64,000 bases of DNA from Paenibacillus sp. Soil766 (lineage in GTDB: Bacteria; Bacillota; Bacilli; Paenibacillales; NBRC-103111), in NCBI RefSeq assembly GCF_001428105.1, contig NZ_LMSJ01000012.1:370569-434568 (forward strand). The letters are read 5' to 3'. The notes below the pieces were generated by a model. That model made no database searches, had not been told where the DNA came from, and was given only the letters and a program-made list of their open reading frames with translations. The position numbers and the translations under genes are program-made. Below are positions 16,491 to 24,948 of this stretch, piece after piece (positions within the stretch are counted from its first letter, which is position 1; every line of letters begins with the position of its first letter).

Positions 16491-17117
16491 ATGACAGCTA
16501 CGATCCGTAATATATATTGCGTTGGACGGAACTACCGGGCGCATGCTGCAGAACTTGGGAACGATGTCCCGGACCAACCGATGATTTTCACGAAACCCAC
16601 GCATGCGTTAGTACAAATGGATGGAGGTGCTCTGTCACTTCCTGGTGATCAAGGTGAAATTCATTATGAAACTGAACTCGTCTTGCATATTGCAAAGCCA
16701 TACATAGATGGTATGAAAGTCGATGACATCGTCGATCAATATGCCCTTGGGATTGATTTTACACTTCGCGATGTGCAGAACGTGATTAAGAAAAAGGGGC
16801 AACCATGGCTGCCTGCCAAAGGGTTCCTGAAGTCAGCGCCAATTACAGCCTTCCGTCCGTTTCCTGGGGCATCGGAATTGATGAAATCCAACTTCCAGCT
16901 TCGTCAGAATGGACAAGTTATTCAAGATGGGAACATATCACATATGATTTTCGATCTTCAAACCATCATCGATTATATCGCGAAGCATTATGGTTTAGGT
17001 CCTGGCGATATCATCTTCACCGGAACACCTGAAGGCGTCGGACCTGTTCATAATGGCGATCATTTAGAGCTTCTCTGGGGAGAAGAGCAATTTGGAGCTT
17101 TTTCCATTCATTTATAG
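16491..17117 (+). CDS. Fumarylacetoacetate hydrolase family protein
   Basis: A 208-residue FAH-fold enzyme. It shows YCVGRNYRAHAAELGN, the metal ligands Glu-Glu in HYETELVLHI and Asp in GIDFTLRDVQ, and IIFTGTPEGVGPV at the C-terminus. Family members hydrolyse or decarboxylate beta-keto acids, for example oxaloacetate or acylpyruvates. It starts 18 nt after capA-like and probably shares its transcript. Ends before a strong terminator. Confidence 0.9.
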   Translation: MTATIRNIYCVGRNYRAHAAELGNDVPDQPMIFTKPTHALVQMDGGALSLPGDQGEIHYETELVLHIAKPYIDGMKVDDIVDQYALGIDFTLRDVQNVIKKKGQPWLPAKGFLKSAPITAFRPFPGASELMKSNFQLRQNGQVIQDGNISHMIFDLQTIIDYIAKHYGLGPGDIIFTGTPEGVGPVHNGDHLELLWGEEQFGAFSIHL

Positions 17118-17120
17118 CAT

Positions 17121-17169
17121 AAAAGGGCAGTCTCTTAGGTCACATCGACCTGAGAGAACTGCCCTTTTT
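17121..17169. terminator. Bidirectional terminator
   Basis: AAAAGGGCAGT-TCTC-AGGT paired across a CACATCG loop with the complement, ending in TTTTT. Confidence 0.85.
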
Positions 17170-17179
17170 CGTTGGCATT

Positions 17180-18373
17180 CTATGTATTCGTTTCAATTGG
17201 ATTAGCTAAAGCTTCATCCGAATATTGCTCTCTTACACGGAGAATAGCAGGTAATTGTTTGAAGAAGGCATCAACCACATCCGGGTCGAAATGCTCTCCG
17301 CGTTCCTCTTGAAACAATTGGAGAATGCGATCTAGCTCCCAAGCTTTCTTGTAGACACGATCACTTCCAAGGGCATCGAAAACATCAGCTATCGCTGTTA
17401 TACGCCCGTAAATATGGATCTCTTCGCCTTTGATACCGCGAGGATACCCTCGACCATTCCATTTCTCATGATGCTCATAAGCGACTACCGCGGCTGTTTT
17501 GAGAATATGTCGAGTCGAATTACGAAGCAGATTATAGCCGATCAGCGTATGATTCTGCATAAGTTTGAACTCGTCCTCAGTTAGCTTGCCAGGCTTATTG
17601 AGCACCGCATCAGGAATGGCTACCTTGCCAATATCATGCATAGGTGATGCAATTTTCAGCAGTTCAGCCTCATCTTGACTCATACCCAACTCAAGCGCAA
17701 GTAAATAAGAATACTCGGCAACACGCTTCACGTGATTACCAGTTTCCTTAGATCGACTTTCACCAATTTCCCCCATTCGGAAAATAATTTCTTTCTGCGT
17801 CTCCTCAATTTCCATCGTTAGGAGGGCAGACTCTAATGATTTTCCAGCGTAAGAGGAGGCCAAGGTTAAATATTCCATATCTTTGTCTGAGAATTGCTCA
17901 CTCGAAGTTAGCTTATTAATCGCTTGATAAGCCCCCATGATCTCTCCTTGGCTATTGCGAAAGGGGATGACCATTAAGGCTTTCGTGTGATAACCCGTTT
18001 GTTGATCCGTACGGATAGCGCCATTTTCTAAATATGATTTGTATTCCTCATTGGTATAAGCATCATGAATAAAGACAGCTTGATCATTCGTTACAGCATA
18101 GCCTACAAGGCCAGCAGAACTTGGAATCCGGATTTCATCAAGACCATGAGCCACTTTGGACCATAGTTCATTCTTCTGAGTATCTAGCAGCCAGACGGTA
18201 CAACGATCGGAGACAATCATCTCACGCCCCATATCCGCCATTAGCATAAGTACGTTATCAAGCAGCCGTTCGTTTGCAATCTTGGAAGCATAGTCGAATA
18301 TGACACGCAGCATTTCTTCCGGTTCTAGGTCTCTTTTGAAAGTGGAATTGGTAGTGAAGTGATCTTGCTCCAT
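17180..18373 (-). CDS. GAF and HD-GYP domain protein, probable c-di-GMP phosphodiesterase
   Basis: A 397-residue signalling protein without membrane segments. Residues of about 35-185 form a GAF sensor domain (DRCTVWLLDTQKNELWS, GLVGYAVTNDQAVFIHD). Residues of about 200-375 form an HD-GYP hydrolase with all signatures: SPMHDIGKVAIPD, AYEHHEKWNGRGYPRGIKGEEI and RITAIADVFDAL. The intact HD and GYP motifs predict hydrolysis of cyclic di-GMP. It is the likely degradative counterpart of the c-di-GMP riboswitch 8 kb away. AGGAGG lies 5 nt before the ATG. Confidence 0.9.
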   Translation of the reverse strand: MEQDHFTTNSTFKRDLEPEEMLRVIFDYASKIANERLLDNVLMLMADMGREMIVSDRCTVWLLDTQKNELWSKVAHGLDEIRIPSSAGLVGYAVTNDQAVFIHDAYTNEEYKSYLENGAIRTDQQTGYHTKALMVIPFRNSQGEIMGAYQAINKLTSSEQFSDKDMEYLTLASSYAGKSLESALLTMEIEETQKEIIFRMGEIGESRSKETGNHVKRVAEYSYLLALELGMSQDEAELLKIASPMHDIGKVAIPDAVLNKPGKLTEDEFKLMQNHTLIGYNLLRNSTRHILKTAAVVAYEHHEKWNGRGYPRGIKGEEIHIYGRITAIADVFDALGSDRVYKKAWELDRILQLFQEERGEHFDPDVVDAFFKQLPAILRVREQYSDEALANPIETNT

Positions 18374-18567
18374 GTCAGCCTCCTATCGCTTATCACCTTT
18401 ATAGTATCATAAAATAGGTGATTTATGGTTAACAATTTGCAGAAATAACCGAAAATTGTCGAATTAATTTTACAAAACGCTATAATAAAGAGTCGTGGTT
18501 GAATATGATACAATATACATACTAAATCTACCAAAAAATCTGAATGGATAAGAGGAGAAACCTTTTT

Positions 18568-19389
18568 ATGCTGTTTATGCCGGTAGTCTACGGATTCATA
18601 GGAAGCGTATTGATTGCAGGTGCTGCCTACTGGAAGAAATCTTTATCTATGACGGGGCTGATTGCTGCGGTGCTGCTAGGAACAACGATGTATGCGTGTG
18701 GGAGCCTAGCATGGTTCGGGACACTCATCGCGTTCTTCATTTCTTCAAGTTTGCTATCGAAACTCAAACAACAACGTAAGGCCGCTGCAGAAAGTGGCTA
18801 TGCCAAAGGAGGGCGACGTGATGCAGGTCAAGTTGCCGCCAATGGAGGACTTGGTTTGCTGCTTTGTATCGGAAATGCCATCTGGCCAGATCCCGTCTGG
18901 TGGTACATCTATATAGGGGTTATGGCAACCGTGAATGCCGATACGTGGGCTACAGAAATAGGCGGGTTGAGCAAGTCGATCCCTCGGTCTATCGTGAATG
19001 GGAAGCGGGTTACTGCGGGAACTTCAGGAGGAATTACGGGATTAGGGATAGTAGCTTCCTTGCTTGGCGGAGCGTTTATCGGACTTGTAGGGGGCATTTT
19101 CAACCAAATTGGGGAGACACAGGCGTTAAATAGTTCAATCATTCTCTTAGTCTTGGTAGGTGCAATTGCCGGCTTAGGTGGATCTCTTATGGATTCTTGG
19201 CTTGGGGCAACGCTGCAGGTCATGTATCATTGCGAGGTTTGCGGTAAAACGATTGAGAAGCAGGAGCATTGTACTCAGAAAGCTAGGCAAATTCGAGGCC
19301 TGCGCGGGATGAGTAATGATATGGTAAACGCAGTATCCTCATTAATCGGAGGGGTAATATGCTTCTACTTGAGCAGCTTACCTCTCTGA
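18568..19389 (+). CDS. DUF92 family integral membrane protein
   Basis: A 273-residue multi-pass membrane protein. The DUF92 (TMEM19-like) signature is visible: QVAANGGLGLLLCI, NADTWATEIGGLS and TAGTSGGITGLGIVAS. A Cys-rich loop, CEVCGKTIEKQEHC, precedes the final helix and could bind metal. Relatives include prenyl-phosphate or phytyl-phosphate kinases in phototrophs, but here the role is unknown. I chose ATG 18568 because AGGAGA lies 9 nt upstream; the ATG at 18544 precedes that site. Confidence 0.83.
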   Translation: MLFMPVVYGFIGSVLIAGAAYWKKSLSMTGLIAAVLLGTTMYACGSLAWFGTLIAFFISSSLLSKLKQQRKAAAESGYAKGGRRDAGQVAANGGLGLLLCIGNAIWPDPVWWYIYIGVMATVNADTWATEIGGLSKSIPRSIVNGKRVTAGTSGGITGLGIVASLLGGAFIGLVGGIFNQIGETQALNSSIILLVLVGAIAGLGGSLMDSWLGATLQVMYHCEVCGKTIEKQEHCTQKARQIRGLRGMSNDMVNAVSSLIGGVICFYLSSLPL

Positions 19390-19419
19390 TGGTTGTTTAT
19401 CAGTAACCCTAAATAACGT

Positions 19420-19725
19420 CTAAACACTCGGTTCTTTCTGTTCGATGTCGAAAACCGTGGAGGATACGGTGGGGGGGAGTTGCACTTCGTGAAGTTGTTT
19501 TTCTAATTGTTTCACTTTACGCTGCAGCTTATATTGACGTACCATACCGAAGAGACCAACAATGAGACCACCTAATAAGGTTGAGGTTAAAATGACGAGA
19601 ATTAAAGGTGTTGACGTCGTGGTAAACATGAAGTTTACTTGTACAGGTTCAACATTGACGACTGCGAATACTGCTGTGATTAGAGCAAACACTAAAGCAC
19701 TGATTAGGATCCATTGCATCTTCAT
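19420..19725 (-). CDS. LapA family (DUF1049) membrane protein
   Basis: A 101-residue protein with two membrane segments (about 5-24 and 40-62) joined by the VNVEPVQVNFMFTTTSTPLILVILTS family sequence, followed by a coiled-coil tail (YKLQRKVKQLEKQLHEV). This is the LapA/YrvD layout. Function is poorly defined; the Escherichia coli relative helps control LPS assembly, which does not apply to a Gram-positive. Confidence 0.85.
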   Translation of the reverse strand: MKMQWILISALVFALITAVFAVVNVEPVQVNFMFTTTSTPLILVILTSTLLGGLIVGLFGMVRQYKLQRKVKQLEKQLHEVQLPPTVSSTVFDIEQKEPSV

Positions 19726-19751
19726 ATAGCCATCATCCTCTCATGTTTAAG

Positions 19752-19784
19752 AAAAAGGTTGAAAGCCAATGCTTTCAACCTTTT
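19752..19784 (-). terminator. Terminator of pepF
   Basis: AAAAGGTTGAAAGC-attg-GCTTTCAACCTTTTT read leftward, about 60 nt after the pepF stop. Confidence 0.8.
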
Positions 19785-19844
19785 CGTGTTCTTGCTAGCC
19801 GCCCTCGCTCGTATTCAGAAGGGCGGGAGTAATCTCGGAATCAT

Positions 19845-21635
19845 TTACTTCGTCAGCTCTTCCATTTGATCCAGCAATGAGCTGAATACGCTCATCGCTT
19901 GTTTAATTGGCTCAGGTGTAGACATATCTACGCCGGCCTTCTTAAGAATGTTCAGCGAGTAGTCACTGCCACCGCTTTTGAGGAAGCCGAGGTAGCGGTC
20001 AACCGCTGGCTGGCCTTCATCCAAAATCTGCTTCGCAAATGAAGTAGCAGCAGAGAAGCCTGTCGCATATTTATAAACATAGAAGCTGTTATAGAAGTGA
20101 GGAATACGTGCCCATTCCATCTCGATATCTTGATCGACGACCATGTCATTGCCATGGTACAGCTTATTCAAACCGTAGTAGATTTCGCTGAACTCTTGTG
20201 GTGTCAGGGACTCGCCTTCTTCTGCCTTCTCATGCGTAATCATTTCAAATTCTGCAAACATCGTTTGACGGAATACCGTCGTGCGGAACTGATCTGCGTA
20301 GTACGTGAGCAAATACATTTTTTCCTTCGGATCTGTTACACGCTTTAACAGGTAATCCATCAGAAGTGCCTCATTGAGTGTCGAAGCAACTTCAGCTAAG
20401 AAAATGGTGTATTGCGCATAACGATACTCTTGGTTCTCATCTGACAAATAGGAATGAATCGCGTGACCCATTTCATGCGTCAACGTGAACATGCTGTTCA
20501 GATTGTCTTTATGGTTCAACAATACGTACGGATGTGTGCCGTAAGCACCCCAGCTATAAGCACCATTGCGTTTATTTTTGTTCTCGTATACATCGATCCA
20601 GTGGTTGTCGAAGCCATCTTGAAGAATTTTCAAGTAATTTTCGCCTAGCGGTGCCAAGCTTTTCTTGATTTCTTCTTTTGCTTGTTGATACGTAATGTCC
20701 ATTTTGAACTCTTCTACAAGCGGTGCAAACAGGTCATACATATGTAACTCATCGACCTTGAGCAGCTTTTTACGGAGTTTGAGATAGCGTTGCAGCTGCG
20801 GCAAGGATTCATGAATGGTGGAAATTAAGTTCGTATACACTTCTTTCTTAATGTTATCCCCGAAAAGCGTGGACTCAAGAACAGAAGGGTAATGACGGGC
20901 TTTGGCATAGAAAATGTTTTTGTTGATGTTCGCGCTTAGTGTAGCGCCGATCGTATTGCGATTGTTACGGTATGTTTCATATACAGCTGTGAACGCATTC
21001 TTCCGAACCTCAGGGTCACGGCTCTCCAGGAACTGGATATAGCTGCCGTGGGTGAGCTCGACTTCTTCCCCTTTTTCGTTCTTCACCTTCGGGAACTTCA
21101 AATCCGCATTGTTCAACATGCCGAAAATCGTACTCGGTGCGCCTGCCATGTTGCCTGCTTGAGCGAGAAGTGCTTCTTGTTCTTTCGATAACGTATGTGG
21201 CTTCTGACGAATCATTTCTTCAAGCGTATCTTTATAAAAAGATAAGGAAGGATCGCTCACAAGCTGCTGAAGCTTTTCGTCCGAAAGGCTTAAAATTTCA
21301 GGAGAAATGAAGGAAGCTGCTTCGCCAACTTCAACACTAAGTTTTTTTGCTTTTTCGGATAGGGCTTGATAAACAGGTTCAGCTGTATCTTCGTGATGCT
21401 TCATGTTCGCGTAGACATATAATCGTTCCATTTTCACGGAAAGCTCATCTTCCAATTGGAAAATTTGCTTCACAGAAGCCGCATCGTTAAGTTTTCCTTG
21501 GAAGGCACTGACTTTGCTAAGCGAGCTTTTTACCTCTTGAAATTCTTGATCCCAAGCCTTCTGATTGGCAAATAAATCCTCCAATTGCCAACGGTGCTCG
21601 GCCGGTACTTGCTTGCGTTCCAATAATTGAGTCAT
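19845..21635 (-). CDS. pepF: Oligoendopeptidase F (M3B zinc peptidase)
   Basis: Zinc metallopeptidase that cleaves oligopeptides. From ATG 21635 it has 596 residues, the family norm, with GGAGGG 5 nt upstream. The active site is LTHEMGHAIHSYLS (HEXXH) followed by FLAEVASTLNEALL, supplying the third zinc ligand. The N-terminal helical region fits the PepF_N domain. The reading frame continues upstream 69 more codons and includes an alternative ATG at 21755, preceded by GGGAG, which would give a signal-peptide-like N-terminus. The cytosolic start is the more conventional choice. Confidence 0.92.
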   Translation of the reverse strand: MTQLLERKQVPAEHRWQLEDLFANQKAWDQEFQEVKSSLSKVSAFQGKLNDAASVKQIFQLEDELSVKMERLYVYANMKHHEDTAEPVYQALSEKAKKLSVEVGEAASFISPEILSLSDEKLQQLVSDPSLSFYKDTLEEMIRQKPHTLSKEQEALLAQAGNMAGAPSTIFGMLNNADLKFPKVKNEKGEEVELTHGSYIQFLESRDPEVRKNAFTAVYETYRNNRNTIGATLSANINKNIFYAKARHYPSVLESTLFGDNIKKEVYTNLISTIHESLPQLQRYLKLRKKLLKVDELHMYDLFAPLVEEFKMDITYQQAKEEIKKSLAPLGENYLKILQDGFDNHWIDVYENKNKRNGAYSWGAYGTHPYVLLNHKDNLNSMFTLTHEMGHAIHSYLSDENQEYRYAQYTIFLAEVASTLNEALLMDYLLKRVTDPKEKMYLLTYYADQFRTTVFRQTMFAEFEMITHEKAEEGESLTPQEFSEIYYGLNKLYHGNDMVVDQDIEMEWARIPHFYNSFYVYKYATGFSAATSFAKQILDEGQPAVDRYLGFLKSGGSDYSLNILKKAGVDMSTPEPIKQAMSVFSSLLDQMEELTK

Positions 21636-21883
21636 CGTAGCCCTCCTGTCCTTGTTTTGAGATTGGGGTAAGCTGGTATCCTTTGCGTGTAAATCAGCTA
21701 TGGGGATGGAGCTAAGAAGAATCCCCATTACAGCTGTTACATAGAGAAGGCGCATTGCGGTCACGCTCCCGGCATATTCCCATGAGGGAAGTTCTAACTG
21801 AAATCCCATTCCATGGTTTTCACCTAGTATGACCGATTGCAAGTTTAATTATCATTATATGAAAAAGCTGGATGGAAGTAAAT

Positions 21884-22066
21884 TCAAGTTCCTGCTCGGA
21901 AGAAGCTAAGCAAGATCAGAACGAAGGATATGGAAACCATAACTATCGCCAGCAAAGCTAGATAGCGTTTCATTTGTGCGGGAAGGCTGTCTTTTTTCAT
22001 AATCAAAATGATCGCCAGGCAAAAGGATACAATTACAAATGTGAGTATAGATCCAGAATCGGTCAT
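21884..22066 (-). CDS. Small two-helix membrane protein, unknown
   Basis: A 60-residue protein with hydrophobic segments at about 7-24 and 36-56 separated by a short basic loop (KKDSLPAQMKRY). AAAGGATG lies 7 nt before the ATG. It sits between terC and pepF on the same strand. No family recognised. Confidence 0.6.
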   Translation of the reverse strand: MTDSGSILTFVIVSFCLAIILIMKKDSLPAQMKRYLALLAIVMVSISFVLILLSFFRAGT

Positions 22067-22149
22067 CGAAAATCATCCTTTTTCCTTATAGAGTATGATA
22101 CTTGTTCCATATCATACTAATTTTCGCTGCGCAGGGTCAAACTCCTTTT

Positions 22150-22986
22150 TCAACCGGCATGCTGCATCGAATCTTGGGGAGATTCATCGTCTTCCTCTTT
22201 CACGAGAATGAATTTGCCGCGAGAATCCATTTTAACCGTGTAGCGATCCTCAGGAGAAATTTGTGCCTCTTCACTAAGTTCCTTAGGAAGTGTTAATTGT
22301 CCGCTATCCCCGACACTTACTTGATAGCCAATCATCTTTGACCATTTACCTGCACCTAGGACGAGGACGACAAGTAATCCGATGAATAGCCATTTGCCTA
22401 ACGGATTGGATTCGAAGAAGGGGGCAAGGAACTTTTCTCCCGTTATCATTTTGCCGGCAGTAAGCGCAAGCACGCCTGCTCCGATATAAATTATCGAAGG
22501 ATACTTCTCGATCCATTTAATGAATAATGTACTTCCCCATACCACGATAGGAACACTGATCAGGAGACCAATAATCACTAGCAGGAAATTCCCATGTGCT
22601 GCGCCAGCGACCGCAATGACATTATCTAAACCCATGACCGCATCAGCGATGATGATGGTCCGTATGGCAGCCCACATGCTGTCTTTCGCTTGCATATTTT
22701 CATGATTTTTCTTTTCGCTCAGAAGCTTATACGAAATCCATAACAGCAAGATTCCACCGACCAGCAGCAGTCCAGGTATTTTGAGCAACGTTACAACAAC
22801 AAGTGTTGCTAATGCACGAATCACAATCGCGCCAACTGTGCCCCAGAGAATGACTTTCTTTTGTGTTTCTTTTTTCAAATTACGTGCAGCCATCCCAATT
22901 ACAATCGCGTTATCACCAGCAAGCACCAGGTCAATCAGAATAATACTTAACAGAGAGACGAAAAAGCCCGTTGACAACCAATCCAT
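22150..22986 (-). CDS. TerC family membrane protein with C-terminal AbrB-like domain
   Basis: A 278-residue protein. Residues of about 1-215 are a TerC-type transporter (YkoY/YceF group): FFVSLLSIILIDLVLAGDNAIVIGMAARNL and IIADAVMGLDNVIAVAGAA carry the conserved acidic D-N motifs in membrane helices, linked to Mn2+ export. The last 55 or so residues are soluble and read like a SpoVT/AbrB swapped-hairpin domain: VGDSGQLTLPKEL, SEEAQISPEDRYTV, DSRGKFILVKEE. That tail is not part of the usual TerC. Upstream lies a Mn2+ riboswitch and terminator. I used ATG 22986; the site GAAGGAG is 11 nt upstream. Confidence 0.88.
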   Translation of the reverse strand: MDWLSTGFFVSLLSIILIDLVLAGDNAIVIGMAARNLKKETQKKVILWGTVGAIVIRALATLVVVTLLKIPGLLLVGGILLLWISYKLLSEKKNHENMQAKDSMWAAIRTIIIADAVMGLDNVIAVAGAAHGNFLLVIIGLLISVPIVVWGSTLFIKWIEKYPSIIYIGAGVLALTAGKMITGEKFLAPFFESNPLGKWLFIGLLVVLVLGAGKWSKMIGYQVSVGDSGQLTLPKELSEEAQISPEDRYTVKMDSRGKFILVKEEDDESPQDSMQHAG

Positions 22987-23020
22987 ACGCGAACACACTC
23001 CTTCAAAGTTTTTTTGATGC

Positions 23021-23058
23021 AAAAAGAGCCCAGCACCGTTTGTCCGGTGAAGGCTCTA
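23021..23058 (-). terminator. Terminator of the manganese riboswitch
   Basis: AGAGCC-tt-CACCGG-acaaa-CGGTG-ctg-GGCTCT followed by five T, placed between the aptamer and terC, where it acts as the expression platform. Confidence 0.8.
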
Positions 23059-23071
23059 ATTCATCAAAAAA

Positions 23072-23192
23072 GACCTTCACCAATGTACATGGCAAAGGTC
23101 TTGCTAACAACGTTGTCGTTGCCAATAAAGCCGGGATCTGATGAGGATCCGAATTGACGACTTTACTGTATCAGCTACTCCCCTTTGGAGTG
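23072..23192 (-). ncRNA. yybP-ykoY manganese riboswitch
   Basis: Read leftward the leader begins AAAGGGGAGTAGC, the conserved 5' element of yybP-ykoY RNAs. It continues through a GGATCC hairpin and CCGGCTTTATTGGC, then ACCTTTGCCATGTACATTGG near the 3' end, where the second conserved loop closes the two-helix docking site for Mn2+. The family is known to sense Mn2+ and to control TerC/YkoY-type exporters, as here. Because a terminator follows, Mn2+ is expected to permit read-through. Exact ends are approximate. Confidence 0.88.
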
Positions 23193-23250
23193 TTACTATG
23201 AGTTTATACGAGTATTATATGCGTTGCGTTTCAAAATAGTCCGCTTTTTC

Positions 23251-23496
23251 TCATACGTTTTTAAAAGCGTCCATAATAGCTTGCCATTCTTCTTCGGTGC
23301 CATCGAATTTATCTTTGGCGAAGCGTTCGCTGGCCCAGTGCAGCATGGCAGGTCGTCCAATAAAGTTGTGGCATTCTTCGCCCCATTGATCAGAGATTTC
23401 GGTTAACACGATTTTAGTACCTTGAACCTCGACATTGAGCATGTTCCATTTATCTTTTTTATAAATCGTATGTCTTTTGAAAGGTTGATGCGACAT
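23251..23496 (-). CDS. Conserved small protein, unknown
   Basis: An 81-residue soluble acidic protein. It starts at ATG 23496 with GAGG 9 nt upstream; the longer ORF start has no site. There is a beta-rich first half (YKKDKWNMLNVEVQGTKIVLTEISDQWG) and a helical C-terminus (GTEEEWQAIMDAFKNV). No named family recognised, but the composition and context look genic. Confidence 0.65.
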   Translation of the reverse strand: MSHQPFKRHTIYKKDKWNMLNVEVQGTKIVLTEISDQWGEECHNFIGRPAMLHWASERFAKDKFDGTEEEWQAIMDAFKNV

Positions 23497-23685
23497 GGCC
23501 TTTTTCCTCGTTTCTGTTATAAGCTTATAGATGAACATAATCGTATCATAAAAAGCTGTGATTTCCAAACGAACAGATCGTTATATTCATTATTTTCATA
23601 TTGCGCTGGGAAAGCTCTCGTGATAGAATTCTCCTAATCCTTTCCAGAGGGAAGGGGTTAAGAGCCGAGTTGAGGAGAGATGAGT

Positions 23686-24390
23686 ATGGAACAGAAACAA
23701 GTTTATGAGCAAGTTGGGGTTGCAATGACCTCAAGATCGTATGTTGAATATGAGAAAATGTTTATGTTGCAGACGGCAGATTTGATCGGTAAACGAGTGT
23801 TGGACGTCGCTGGCGGCGCATCTTCGTTTACGTCAGAAGCCAGTCGGCTTGGTATCTACGCAGAGGCGGTTGATCCGCTGTATGCGAATTCGCCTAGTGC
23901 TATCTCAGCTCATGGTATGCAAGAGATTGAGCTTGTTGCAATGAAGATGGCCAAGTTAGTTGATGTGTACGACTGGACGTTTTACGGGTCTGTCGAGCAA
24001 CATCGGGCAGGACGCATTCAAGCACTGCAGCGTTTTGTAGAGGATTTCTCAAACGTAGAAGGATCAACCAGATATCATACAGCGGCTTTACCTTCTTTAC
24101 CATTCGAAGCGGAGAGCTTTGATCTCGTGATGTGCAGTCATTTTCTTTTTCTATATGAAGAACAGTTTGATTATGCATTTCATGTAGGGGCTGTTCGTGA
24201 GCTGCTTCGAGTTTGCAAGCCAGGCGGAGAGGTAAGGATATACCCGCTAATGAGTTTCCGCACAGAGGAATATTCGTACCTTCCTGAACTAATTAACGAG
24301 TTCGAGTTGGCTGGATTTAACGTTCAAAAGCGAGAAGCTAGTCTACCTTTTCTACCGAATTCTCATCAATTTTTAAGCATAAAAAAGTAG
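23686..24390 (+). CDS. Class I SAM-dependent methyltransferase
   Basis: A 234-residue methyltransferase. Motif I is RVLDVAGGASSFTSEASRLG. The acidic residue is in AVDPLYA, and SFDLVMCSHFLFLY plus ELLRVCKPGGEVRIYPL correspond to motifs IV-VI of the Methyltransf_11 group. A helical insertion near residues 80-120 lies between. ATG 23686 is 8 nt after GAGGAG; an ATG at 23680 overlaps it. Substrate unknown. Confidence 0.85.
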   Translation: MEQKQVYEQVGVAMTSRSYVEYEKMFMLQTADLIGKRVLDVAGGASSFTSEASRLGIYAEAVDPLYANSPSAISAHGMQEIELVAMKMAKLVDVYDWTFYGSVEQHRAGRIQALQRFVEDFSNVEGSTRYHTAALPSLPFEAESFDLVMCSHFLFLYEEQFDYAFHVGAVRELLRVCKPGGEVRIYPLMSFRTEEYSYLPELINEFELAGFNVQKREASLPFLPNSHQFLSIKK

Positions 24391-24401
24391 CCCTCTGCAT
24401 A

Positions 24402-24467
24402 GTGAAAAACCTTGGTACATCAACAAATTTCAGCTTATCCACCTCGGATTTTCCGTTGATTTTTCAC
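24402..24467. repeat. Imperfect inverted repeat overlapping the cold-shock promoter
   Basis: GTGAAAA and ATCAAC on the left, separated by 10 nt, pair with GTTGAT and TTTTCAC on the right. The right arm overlaps the -35 element of the csp promoter. Confidence 0.4.
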
Positions 24468-24484
24468 CACTCAAATGGTATAAT
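24456..24484 (+). promoter_or_regulatory. SigA-type promoter of the cold-shock gene
   Basis: TTGATT, a 17-nt spacer and TATAAT, about 45 nt before the start codon. Confidence 0.7.
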
Positions 24485-24529
24485 TTCCTTATTCGTCAAA
24501 GATGGCGATATTTTTAGGAGGTTGTTCAT

Positions 24530-24727
24530 TTGAAGGGTACAGTGAAATGGTTTAACGCAGAAAAAGGGTACGGTTTCATTTCTGTTGATGGAGGCGACGA
24601 TGTATTCGTTCACTTCTCCGCTATTCAGGGCGAAGGATTCAAAACATTAGAAGAAGGCCAATCCGTTGAGTTTGATATTACTCAAGGAAACCGTGGTCCT
24701 CAAGCAGCTAACGTCACCAAATTATGA
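24530..24727 (+). CDS. Cold-shock protein, CspA family
   Basis: A 65-residue single OB-fold nucleic-acid chaperone. The RNP1 motif is [11 protein letters not shown]2 is VFVHFSAI, and the N-terminus [12 protein letters not shown] is canonical. It begins with TTG, with GGAGG 8 nt upstream. Binds single-stranded RNA and DNA and prevents secondary structure. The 5' untranslated leader is short for a cold-induced gene, so it may be constitutively expressed. Confidence 0.95.
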   Translation: MKGTVKWFNAEKGYGFISVDGGDDVFVHFSAIQGEGFKTLEEGQSVEFDITQGNRGPQAANVTKL

Positions 24728-24888
24728 GAAATCCTTAATCGCAGTTGCTCGAAGACGAGCGGCCGCGTACAGAGGTAGGATTTATCGCCAATAAGAATTC
24801 CGTTTTCGATTGCCGAAAACTTATAGTATCTCTTATATGGTAAGATTCTGGGACTCCCTACTTATAAATAGTGTCATAGCACAAGCAA

Positions 24889-24926
24889 TAAAGACAGTTC
24901 TCGAGTTCACTCGAGGCTGTCTTTTT
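24889..24926. terminator. Bidirectional terminator
   Basis: AAGACAG-tt-CTCGAG-ttca-CTCGAG-g-CTGTCTTTTTT between the cold-shock gene and the TetR gene. Confidence 0.8.
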
Positions 24927-24948
24927 TGTTTGCTTTGTTCTCATTTTT

